Shown: positions 16,746 to 24,607 of the stretch, piece after piece
Numbering within the stretch: position 1 is the stretch's first letter
Layout: every line of letters begins with the position of its first letter
Source: an uncultured Marinicella sp.
GTDB lineage: Bacteria > Pseudomonadota > Gammaproteobacteria > Xanthomonadales > Marinicellaceae
Direction: 5' to 3'
DNA: 64,000 nucleotides
Assembly (NCBI GenBank): GCA_947502925.1
Contig: CANNBS010000004.1
Location: 280,112-344,111, forward strand
Position numbers and translations under genes: made by a program
Notes under the pieces: model-generated
Told to the model about the DNA's origin: nothing
Database searches by the model: none
Seen by the model: the letters and a program-made list of their open reading frames with translations, nothing else

Positions 16746-19232
16746 ATGGTCATTAAAAACACCTTCACTATATTGGCTTTATGCTGTTGTTTAAACGCTC
16801 AAGCTGTCATTCCCCAGGCAGAACGAGACGCTTTGGTTGCGCTGTATAACGCAACAGATGGACCTCATTGGACCAATAACTCCAACTGGTTGGTAGGTGA
16901 CCCTTGTGATAATAATTGGTATGGTGTTACTTGTGGAACCAATACAGTCACAGAAGTTGATTTATTTCTTAATAACTTAAACGGAACCATTCCATCAGAT
17001 ATCGATGCCTTAAGTAATCTCACAAATTTAGATTTAGCCTACAATAACTTAACAGGTATGATTCCTGTTGAAATTGGTCATTTGGTTAACTTAGAAAGCC
17101 TGGCATTATTTCGAAACCAATTATCCGGACCCATCCCCAATCAACTGTCAAATTTGACCAATCTAAGCTATTTTGCCGTAAGTAACAATGATTTGACGGG
17201 TACCATCCCAACATGGCTGGGTAACCTGACACTATTAAGCAGTCTTCAGTTACATAATAATAACTTTACCGGATCTATACCGGTTGAGTTAGGTGGATTG
17301 AATAATTTGTCTACATTAATTTTAAGTGGTAATAATTTATCAGGTAATATTCCCAAAGAACTGGGCAATTTAAGTGATTTGTCTTATCTATTACTCAATT
17401 CAAATGAGCTAACGGGTGGCATTCCTCCGGAACTGGGTAACTTGTCAAACTGGTTGATTTGGTTGGATTTAAGTCACAATCAACTTACTGGGAACATACC
17501 CAGCACGATGGGTAATATCCTTAATTTAAATTGGCTTAATCTCAGCAATAACCAGTTAAATGGATCAATACCGACTACTTTAGGAAACCTAAGCCAATTA
17601 AAGGAATTGGACTTAAGCCACAATGATTTAGGGGGACCCATTCCGGCTCAGTTTAGTTCTTTATTAAATTTAGAAAAATTGGATTTGTCTTATAATAATT
17701 GGTTATATCAAGGTTATGATTCATTGTCATGGTTGGGGAATTTGACAAATCTAACCTACCTGGATTTATCCTGGTGTTATTTTTTATTTGAATATGTTGA
17801 TGTACCCCCTGAAATTGGTAATTTAACCAATCTACAGCACCTTGGTTTATTTTCTTACTATCCCCAAGCGTCTGAGATTCCGGCCTGGATTAATAATTTT
17901 AACGATTTAAAACACCTGAGTCTCTATTTGCCTTTGACCGGTGAGATACCGGCCTGGTTGTGGACAAAGACTGATCTTGAGTATCTGAGAATTTCCAATA
18001 TTTCTACGAATAGTCTGGGTGATATACCGGTTGGATTGCAAAACCTTAGTCAGTTAAAGTCACTATATCTTACCAGAGGTTTTACCGGTGAAATACCCGT
18101 TTGGTTGGGTAATTTAACCTTGCTAGAAAATCTGGTTTTGAGTTCAAACACCTTAACGGGTCAAATACCCCCTGAAATTGGCAATCTGACGAATCTTTCC
18201 CTGTTGTCATTAGCCTACAATAATTTAACAGGTTCCGTGCCGGTAGAAATTGGCAACTTAACGCATTTAAAAAACCTTTATTTATATAACAATCAATTAT
18301 CGGGTCATTTACCGAATGAATTGGGACTTCTGTCGAGTCTGGAATATTTAAGACTTGATGCCAATGCTTTTTATGGTGCCGTGCCGAATTCAATAACAAA
18401 TCTCTCTAATATCCTATCGATAGATACACGCTTTAATGCTTTATACAGCGACAGTCCAATTGTTAACAATTTTATCAATGCTGCACCTTGTTCGGGTGAT
18501 TTTTGTGGTGAAGATTGGCAGTTTACGCAAACCCAGTCACCTTTAAATCTCACGGTTGTAGCTTCCAGTGATCAAACCGTCAGTTTGCAATGGAATCAGG
18601 TAAATTATCTTCAAACAGGTGGCTATCAGGTGCTGATGGCTGAGCAGGAGACAGGTCCCTATAATCAAATTTATCAAACATTCAGCAAGCAAGAACTGGT
18701 TTACACCGTTAACGGACTGCAACCCGGTCAGGCCTATTATTTCAAGGTTAAAACGTTGACCAACCCACACGATGGTAATCAACAAAATCAGGTTTTGAGT
18801 GAATCATCGAATTGGGTTGCTGAAACAACAGATTGGGTATCTACAAACACTGATTTAGCCATTCATGGAGCGATGAGTGAGGCTAATTCAAATTATGTCT
18901 TTACTGTATCTAATAACAGCGCGAATTCCATTACCGGCGCACAATTAATGCATATATTGCCACCTGAACTCAATGTCAGTTGGTTGTGTTTAAATGCCAC
19001 TGCCGGAGCCATTTGCCCAAGTACAAGTGGCACAGGAGATATGGTGCTCAGCTTAGATTTACCGGCGGGTGCCAGTATGGATTTTGAAGTCCAATGGACA
19101 AATCCTACTGTGAATCAAAAAGTGGTGGTCACTGTCACAGTACCAGATGGTATGAATGATATTCAAATTCAAAATAATGTTTTCAGAGGGTATTTAAAAG
19201 ACGTTATTTTTGATGCGGGTGATTTTGAATAA
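16746..19232 (+). CDS. Secreted leucine-rich-repeat protein with FN3-like domain and DGFE-type tail
   Basis: A secreted protein of 828 residues (an in-frame ATG at 16734 adds four). I chose 16746 because it begins a clean signal peptide ending at about LNAQA. An LRRNT-like cap (DALVALYNATDGPHWTNN) leads into about twenty plant-type repeats of the form LxxLDLSxNxLTGxIPxxLGNL up to about residue 590. An FN3-like domain follows (about 600-690), then a DUF11-like beta domain and the tail DVIFDAGDFE. Plant-type LRRs in bacteria usually bind proteins or glycans. It follows the sigma/kinase pair and could be a target of that sigma; this is inference. Confidence 0.85.
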   Translation: MVIKNTFTILALCCCLNAQAVIPQAERDALVALYNATDGPHWTNNSNWLVGDPCDNNWYGVTCGTNTVTEVDLFLNNLNGTIPSDIDALSNLTNLDLAYNNLTGMIPVEIGHLVNLESLALFRNQLSGPIPNQLSNLTNLSYFAVSNNDLTGTIPTWLGNLTLLSSLQLHNNNFTGSIPVELGGLNNLSTLILSGNNLSGNIPKELGNLSDLSYLLLNSNELTGGIPPELGNLSNWLIWLDLSHNQLTGNIPSTMGNILNLNWLNLSNNQLNGSIPTTLGNLSQLKELDLSHNDLGGPIPAQFSSLLNLEKLDLSYNNWLYQGYDSLSWLGNLTNLTYLDLSWCYFLFEYVDVPPEIGNLTNLQHLGLFSYYPQASEIPAWINNFNDLKHLSLYLPLTGEIPAWLWTKTDLEYLRISNISTNSLGDIPVGLQNLSQLKSLYLTRGFTGEIPVWLGNLTLLENLVLSSNTLTGQIPPEIGNLTNLSLLSLAYNNLTGSVPVEIGNLTHLKNLYLYNNQLSGHLPNELGLLSSLEYLRLDANAFYGAVPNSITNLSNILSIDTRFNALYSDSPIVNNFINAAPCSGDFCGEDWQFTQTQSPLNLTVVASSDQTVSLQWNQVNYLQTGGYQVLMAEQETGPYNQIYQTFSKQELVYTVNGLQPGQAYYFKVKTLTNPHDGNQQNQVLSESSNWVAETTDWVSTNTDLAIHGAMSEANSNYVFTVSNNSANSITGAQLMHILPPELNVSWLCLNATAGAICPSTSGTGDMVLSLDLPAGASMDFEVQWTNPTVNQKVVVTVTVPDGMNDIQIQNNVFRGYLKDVIFDAGDFE

Positions 19233-19251
19233 GCCCAGCAAAGTGATTATT

Positions 19252-19280
19252 ACCATGGTGGCAAAAATTGTCACCATGGT
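19252..19280 (+). terminator. Hairpin after the LRR gene
   Basis: ACCATGGTG and CACCATGGT form a perfect nine-base-pair stem with an 11-base loop, 20 bases after the stop. The following T-rich stretch is interrupted, so termination is likely but not textbook. Confidence 0.55.
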
Positions 19281-19352
19281 CGTGAATTTAGTTTTGGTTT
19301 GATTTTTATTAAGCTTTTATATGGAGATGGTCTTAATTAGCGCACAATTTAG

Positions 19353-19381
19353 TTGACAGTCTTTATTGTGCTGATTATTTT
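19353..19381 (+). promoter_or_regulatory. Predicted sigma-70 promoter of the CHASE2 operon
   Basis: A perfect -35 box TTGACA (19353-19358) is followed after 17 bases by TATTTT (19376-19381). Transcription would start near 19388, about 17 bases before the TTG start of the CHASE2 gene. Confidence 0.55.
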
Positions 19382-19404
19382 AATTTAAAAAGTGGGATTT
19401 TCAG

Positions 19405-20670
19405 TTGGTTGCTAATCAGTTCAGGTTCGATAATATATTTTTTGCCAAATTGATGGTGACCTTACTGGGTGTCTATGTCTTTGTTATCAAAGACTACTTT
19501 CATCTGGAAGAATACACCAACCAAATGAGTCAGAATGTGACCACACGGTTTCTGTCTTACTTTTACCCCCGGGAACCTGATGACATTGTGGTGGTGAACA
19601 CCGATCAATACAGTGTCGAGCAATGGCCACCTTCTTACATTGATTATGCCAGGTGGCTGGAGTTTTTGATTGATTACAGCCCCAAAGCCATTGTTATTGA
19701 CATAAATTTTGAACAGCGTCTGCATGCTGAATATAAAGACGCCCTGGTCGATGTTTTGGCGGACGCCCATGATTATGAAGTGCCAATATACGGGATTGTC
19801 AGTAACAGCTCAGACCTGGATATTGCCCAGTGGTTAAAGCCCATCGGCACGCGCTGGGATGATCTGGAATTGGGTTATTATCCGATTCGCGATAGTAATA
19901 ACCATTTTATGGCGGGTGTGCAGATATATCATGATTTTTACACTGAAGTCGATCAGCGTTATCAGGTGCCAATGTTTTTAAAATGGCCCAGTCGGCCTTT
20001 ACCGCAAGGCAGTGGCTTTTGGTCAAAACTCAAAGCCGGTTGGAATTGTGTGCTGCATTGTGCCGATCATCCGGATGAAAAACCGTATTTTGATAAATTT
20101 AAAGTCCAGGATATGGTGGTGTCGCATCAGGAGGCCACAGAACAATTCACCGATCGCATTGTTTTTCTCGGCAGTGAGCGCCCGGCTTCTAAAGATTTCT
20201 TTCCCAATCCGATTTACGGACAGGTGCCGGGTGTGTTTTTACATGCTTTGGCTTTGGATAACCTGATTAAATATGGGGATAACTATGTTAAACGAGATGA
20301 TTCCTTACCGTTGTTCGCCGGTCAGGGGGCTGGGGGATTAATCGAAATACTTTTACTGATAACCAATTTGTGTCTGTTTTTACGTTTTGAATCAACCCTG
20401 AATGAAGATGATTTCAAGCAACCGCGTCAAGTGGGCAAGGTGTTATTGAAAACGTTTTTATGGGCTGTTTTCTGTTTTGTAATTACTGTGCTGGGCGTGG
20501 CCTTGAGCCATCTCTTATTACGTAGTGATCCAAGTAATATCATCGGTTTACTGGCCACCAATATATTTATGTATGAAACGATTTACTATTTTTTTGTGTG
20601 GTTATTTGCGTTAAATATTTTTCGTTTGACTGCACGTTCACCATCAAACCAACTAAAGGAGAATCCATAA
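19405..20670 (+). CDS. CHASE2-domain membrane protein without output domain
   Basis: A 421-residue membrane protein. One N-terminal helix (about 12-30) is followed by a large extracytoplasmic CHASE2 sensory domain (about 35-300; DDIVVVNTDQYS, PKAIVIDINFE, FTDRIVFLGS, YGQVPGVFLHALALDNLI). Three C-terminal membrane segments lie between about 312 and 412. CHASE2 usually feeds a cyclase, kinase or diguanylate cyclase, but none is attached here; the protein ends after the last helix. The start is TTG, chosen from the frame and the GTGGGA upstream; an ATG at 19453 is the alternative. It begins an operon with a small secreted protein, an M48 peptidase and a GNAT enzyme. Confidence 0.82.
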   Translation: MVANQFRFDNIFFAKLMVTLLGVYVFVIKDYFHLEEYTNQMSQNVTTRFLSYFYPREPDDIVVVNTDQYSVEQWPPSYIDYARWLEFLIDYSPKAIVIDINFEQRLHAEYKDALVDVLADAHDYEVPIYGIVSNSSDLDIAQWLKPIGTRWDDLELGYYPIRDSNNHFMAGVQIYHDFYTEVDQRYQVPMFLKWPSRPLPQGSGFWSKLKAGWNCVLHCADHPDEKPYFDKFKVQDMVVSHQEATEQFTDRIVFLGSERPASKDFFPNPIYGQVPGVFLHALALDNLIKYGDNYVKRDDSLPLFAGQGAGGLIEILLLITNLCLFLRFESTLNEDDFKQPRQVGKVLLKTFLWAVFCFVITVLGVALSHLLLRSDPSNIIGLLATNIFMYETIYYFFVWLFALNIFRLTARSPSNQLKENP

Positions 20671-21047
20671 TGATCAGATATATCTTAATCATGCTATTTG
20701 CCACAGGCGCTGTTTTTGCGCAAAGCCAGGAGAGCCCTGCCTATCCAATCGTTAAGTTCAAAAAGGAAATGCTTAAATTGTGGGAATATCCAGAGGCAAA
20801 AAATTCCATTAAAATAAAATCGTCAGAATTGGGCAAGCCTTCAGAGGTCGCGGTTTATGGCCTGGCAGGAAGATCTAAAGGCCATCTTATATTGAGCCAT
20901 AATGGTCAACAATATACCTTGTCACGTGGAAAGGTTGTTTTAGACCCGGAATTTGATAAACGAACAGCCACCGGTTTGAGTTGTAGTCAGTCTAATCTGG
21001 GAAAGAATGAGCAAAGAGCAGAAACCACTTCGGTGTGTGAGCGATGA
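20670..21047 (+). CDS. Small secreted hypothetical protein in the CHASE2 operon
   Basis: A 125-residue protein with a signal peptide (MIRYILIMLFATGAVFAQS, cleavage near residue 17). I recognise no family. The middle part (about 45-95) is rich in short beta segments such as EVAVYGLAG, HLILSHNG and QYTLSRGKVVL, and two cysteines lie near the C-terminus. The ATG at 20670 shares one base with the CHASE2 stop, has AAGGAG upstream, and excludes 24 codons that overlap the CHASE2 gene. It overlaps the peptidase gene by four bases, so it is translated with it and probably works with it in the periplasm. Confidence 0.75.
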   Translation: MIRYILIMLFATGAVFAQSQESPAYPIVKFKKEMLKLWEYPEAKNSIKIKSSELGKPSEVAVYGLAGRSKGHLILSHNGQQYTLSRGKVVLDPEFDKRTATGLSCSQSNLGKNEQRAETTSVCER

Positions 21048-22987
21048 ATCGGTATTGCTCTATCAGATTGATATTGGGTATAGGTTTAATGTTTTTAGCG
21101 TTATCCGGTGGCGCTATTTTACCTGAAGAAGATCAGCCCAGGAAAAAAATACCCAAACAACGGGTGATTGATGAACTTGAAAAGCTACGCAATAAAAACC
21201 TGAAAAAAATTAAAGGTGATGTTGAAGGTGTTTTGAAGTTTCGATCCTCTGATTTTAATCAGGAATATTACATTGGCGGAGCCCCCCAAAATTACGCACA
21301 GGGTATTATGACGAAACTCATTGAGGGTCTTAAGGATGATTTTCCGGAAATTTATGAGGAATTGAAAAACCAGGTCAAGGTTTATATGGTCTATGATTTG
21401 ACGCTCAATGCCCATGCGACCCGAAATAACAATATTTTGCTCACATCTCAATGGATGGTCAATGCAGAATCTGAGGATGAAATAGCGGCACTATTGGCGC
21501 ATGAACTGGCGCACATTGTATTAAAACACCCGGATACCAATGTGGATCGAGATAAGCAGACACAGGCTGTGAAAAAATTTGTTGAGATGGCCAGTATTGT
21601 TTCTTTTTTTGCCAATATGGAAACCAAATCCAGTGGTAAAAATCTACAGGTTTATATTGACGATTCCGGGAAAGAGGAACTTTTAAAAACAGTCTTTATT
21701 GGTAAGTTAATGAGTGATGTTAAACACCATTACATTAATAAGAAAATCTCCCGTAAACATGAAGAACAGGCGGATTATTTTGCATCTGACTTAATGGAAC
21801 TGGTTGGTTATAATCCTGTTGCGGCAACCACCATGTTAAAACTCTTATATGTTGATGAAATGAATACAGAAGAGGTGATTGAAGCCACTGAAGATATGGT
21901 TGAGTATATTTCACCACTTTTTGAATCTTGGGTGAGTCATGAATTAGTGCGGTTGGCCGGTGATGACCCCTTGAAATTAGTGTTGGCAACCGTAATTCAA
22001 CAGCAAGCAGCCCAAATTGCTCAAAAATTAGGCGGGTGGTTTAGGGATAAAAAAAGAAGTCATATGAAGGCCGCAATCAGGTTTCATCGGGTTGATGAAT
22101 ATAATACCCATTATCAATATTACGATGATAGGCCTGATTATGGAGACGCAGATTCTGGAAGCAATCAATTCAATTTTAACGACATTCAATCCCAAGTAAC
22201 GCTGGTGCATGATCAATTAAGTAAACTGGACTCAGCCAGTGGTTCTATTGATGTTGGTATGTATAATGAATCAAGTGAAATTTTAGATGCTGTTTTTAAG
22301 TTTTTAAAAAAACAAGACAATGCAATTTTTCAGCCGGTTTTTATTAAATACAGAATTGTCAAAGCCAAACTAAGGATAGCGCAAAGCAAGCCAGGCGATA
22401 TTGAAAAAGCACTGATTAATTTATGCGAAAAAATTATGAGGTTTAAAACCTCAGATTGTTTTACTGAGGACTTTGCAGCTCAAGCAACAAATATGGGGAT
22501 AATTATACCCCAGGATTTTTTTGTACTATTGGCTGAATCATACATTCATCTTGGAAAATTTAAGGAAGCCGAGACGGTAATTCAGCAGGGAACCGAATAT
22601 TATGATGAGCATCCTTTTCATTTGCATAATACGCTTTTAGCTTGTGAGCGCAGAGACTACTTATCATTTACAAAGTCACTGCAGATGTGTCAAGAAACCG
22701 GTGTATTTGATTCAGTAGCACTTTGTGGTGCCATCAATAATGAGCTTCAATTCATGAAAAAATCAGCAGATGAAGAGCTACAAAAAACAAAGCCTTTTTC
22801 AAGCGTGAAGTTAGAAGAACTTAATTGGTGGACGCCTTGTGAGGCTTTAAAAAACAAAGATTACAGGCCCTTAAGTACCGTTAAAACAGCATCACAAGTC
22901 GCAGAAATCAAAAGACGTTTGCAGCAGATTGAAGAAATGAAAAAGAAACAGGCACAAGAATCAACGGCTGAAGCCGCTGATGAATGA
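21044..22987 (+). CDS. Secreted M48-family zinc metallopeptidase with TPR-like C-terminus
   Basis: A 647-residue peptidase exported through an N-terminal signal or anchor segment (about 6-25). The zinc motif HELAH is at 153-157, and the third ligand lies in E240-x-x-A-D, as in the BepA/LoiP-type M48 family. A helical insertion separates the two motifs. The C-terminal 250 residues are helical and TPR-like, as in BepA, which surveys outer-membrane protein assembly. It overlaps its small partner by four bases and the GNAT gene by eight. Substrates cannot be named. The CHASE2 sensor upstream suggests envelope sensing (inference). Confidence 0.86.
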   Translation: MNRYCSIRLILGIGLMFLALSGGAILPEEDQPRKKIPKQRVIDELEKLRNKNLKKIKGDVEGVLKFRSSDFNQEYYIGGAPQNYAQGIMTKLIEGLKDDFPEIYEELKNQVKVYMVYDLTLNAHATRNNNILLTSQWMVNAESEDEIAALLAHELAHIVLKHPDTNVDRDKQTQAVKKFVEMASIVSFFANMETKSSGKNLQVYIDDSGKEELLKTVFIGKLMSDVKHHYINKKISRKHEEQADYFASDLMELVGYNPVAATTMLKLLYVDEMNTEEVIEATEDMVEYISPLFESWVSHELVRLAGDDPLKLVLATVIQQQAAQIAQKLGGWFRDKKRSHMKAAIRFHRVDEYNTHYQYYDDRPDYGDADSGSNQFNFNDIQSQVTLVHDQLSKLDSASGSIDVGMYNESSEILDAVFKFLKKQDNAIFQPVFIKYRIVKAKLRIAQSKPGDIEKALINLCEKIMRFKTSDCFTEDFAAQATNMGIIIPQDFFVLLAESYIHLGKFKEAETVIQQGTEYYDEHPFHLHNTLLACERRDYLSFTKSLQMCQETGVFDSVALCGAINNELQFMKKSADEELQKTKPFSSVKLEELNWWTPCEALKNKDYRPLSTVKTASQVAEIKRRLQQIEEMKKKQAQESTAEAADE

Positions 22988-23456
22988 GCCGTTAATTGAA
23001 GTTAAATTCAGGCGCGCTCAGGTGGCTGATTTTTTGCAAATTGCCGCTTTAGACCGCGTCGGGTGGCAACAAAATAAAGCTGCCGACTATATACCGGACG
23101 GGGAGCATCTTTGGCGGTTTTTTGTGGCGTATTCCGCTGTTTTCGTGGCTGAACATGATGAAAAAATCATTGGTTTTGCCAATGTGTTTCGGGCCAATGA
23201 TAAGGCGATTTTTTTATTGCATAAGGTGGTTGTTGATCGTAAATTTCGTGGTCAAGGTGTCGGACAAGGCCTGTTCGCTCAGGTTGTAAAGGAATGTGAC
23301 CGCCATGGTTTTGCTTGTTTGACTACAGTCGATCCCGAAAATAATAGCATGTTGCATGTGTGCCAGAAATTTGGCTTTACTGAAAAAGAATACAAAGCGG
23401 GTTATTATCGGCCTGAAGAACATCGCTATGTCTTGAAACGTTACCCCTCTCGTTAA
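22980..23456 (+). CDS. GNAT-family N-acetyltransferase
   Basis: A 158-residue cytoplasmic acetyltransferase. Motif A is visible as VVDRKFRGQGVGQGLF (about 85-100), preceded by the beta-4 strand AIFLLHKV, and followed by DPENNSMLHVCQKFGF of motif B. Acetyl-CoA would bind at RGQGVGQG. The substrate is unknown. It overlaps the peptidase gene by eight bases, so it is the last gene of the CHASE2 operon. Its end overlaps the convergent exporter gene by four bases. Confidence 0.88.
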   Translation: MNEPLIEVKFRRAQVADFLQIAALDRVGWQQNKAADYIPDGEHLWRFFVAYSAVFVAEHDEKIIGFANVFRANDKAIFLLHKVVVDRKFRGQGVGQGLFAQVVKECDRHGFACLTTVDPENNSMLHVCQKFGFTEKEYKAGYYRPEEHRYVLKRYPSR

Positions 23457-24373
23457 CTCGATTGCTGAATGGATTGACGTGTATTACGCCGGTTGATCAT
23501 CACCGAAGACAGCAAAATTAACAGCGCAAAGACAATAAACGCTCCGGTGAGACTGGCGCCCAGAAATACAATCAAAATCGCTGTGGAAAATACAGGAATC
23601 AGATATGCCAAAGCCAATACCGGCTTCATATGATTGCCTTTCAGGGCCGCTTCCCAGGCGACATAACCTAAATTAACCCCGGAAAAACCCACCAAACCAA
23701 ACCATTCCCGGCTATCGGGTATGATCGGGCTTTCAAACACAATGCTGATGATACCGGCACACAGACCCATAAGCCCGAAGACATAAAAGAATCCACCACG
23801 AGGTGCCTGAATAAGTTGCGTCAGGTTGTTGTACAGTGCCCATATCATGGCGGCCGTTAAAGCCAGGAGATAGCCCCAATGAGCGTTTTCAGACACCGTA
23901 ACTTCACCTGCATGACTGAACGTTAGTAAGCCGACACAACCGATAAATGCCGCCATCAGCCAAAACCAAAACACCCGATCCAGTCGAGCCACTTTAAAAA
24001 ACAGACCCCCCCCCAACAACGCAGTGAAAACAGGCCATAAATAATTGAGCAAATTAACATGCAAAGCCGGTGCCAGTTTAAAAGACAGCACATAACAACA
24101 AAAATAACCAAATATTCCGACAAAACTCACCCAGAAGCCAGTATTGAGCCGTGCAACAGCAGGTATCACGGGTCGCCATAAGAAATGGATAGCCACATAA
24201 TAAAAGCAGGTTAGCAAAGAACTCACGGCCAGCGTCATAAAGGCCGGTACATTGCCGGTCAGCACCATCATGAGTGCTGATAACGACCATAAAATAACCG
24301 CTGTCAGCCCCAAAAGAGTGGCTGAATTTAATTTGGTCTGCAGAAGGTGGTTGTTTACTGAATGATTTTTCAT
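23453..24373 (-). CDS. EamA/DMT-family exporter, YddG-like
   Basis: A 306-residue inner-membrane protein with ten hydrophobic segments in two EamA repeats. The start (ATLLGLTAVILWSLSALMM) and the LNYLWP and AMIWALYNNLTQ segments resemble E. coli YddG, an exporter of aromatic amino acids and paraquat-like compounds. The assignment to YddG rather than another DMT branch is by eye. It converges on the GNAT gene with a four-base overlap, so no terminator separates them. Confidence 0.82.
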   Translation of the reverse strand: MKNHSVNNHLLQTKLNSATLLGLTAVILWSLSALMMVLTGNVPAFMTLAVSSLLTCFYYVAIHFLWRPVIPAVARLNTGFWVSFVGIFGYFCCYVLSFKLAPALHVNLLNYLWPVFTALLGGGLFFKVARLDRVFWFWLMAAFIGCVGLLTFSHAGEVTVSENAHWGYLLALTAAMIWALYNNLTQLIQAPRGGFFYVFGLMGLCAGIISIVFESPIIPDSREWFGLVGFSGVNLGYVAWEAALKGNHMKPVLALAYLIPVFSTAILIVFLGASLTGAFIVFALLILLSSVMINRRNTRQSIQQSS

Positions 24374-24406
24374 GAGGTAAATACAGCATCAATATCGACT
24401 AAAAGA

Positions 24407-24476
24407 TAAGTGTCCGGGTGGCTTGGGAAAAGTTGGCACACCAAAATATGACCTTTCCTCACTGCTCGGACACTTA
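24407..24476. repeat. 70-bp segment bounded by perfect 10-bp inverted repeats
   Basis: TAAGTGTCCG at 24407-24416 is repeated exactly in inverted form at 24467-24476, with 50 unrelated bases between. The arms do not extend further. It lies upstream of the exporter (transcribed left) and before the large secreted protein (transcribed right). It could be a miniature mobile element, a paired operator, or an RNA structure. Confidence 0.5.
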
Positions 24477-24607
24477 ATTATAGTCGCATATTGACCGTAA
24501 AGTGGTTCTTTGGCACATTCCATCTAATAATTAATGAAAATAAATGATGCATTTTTAAGTGATTTGTCGACTTAAGAATTAATCAATCAGTTCAATGGGA
24601 AAGCAGC

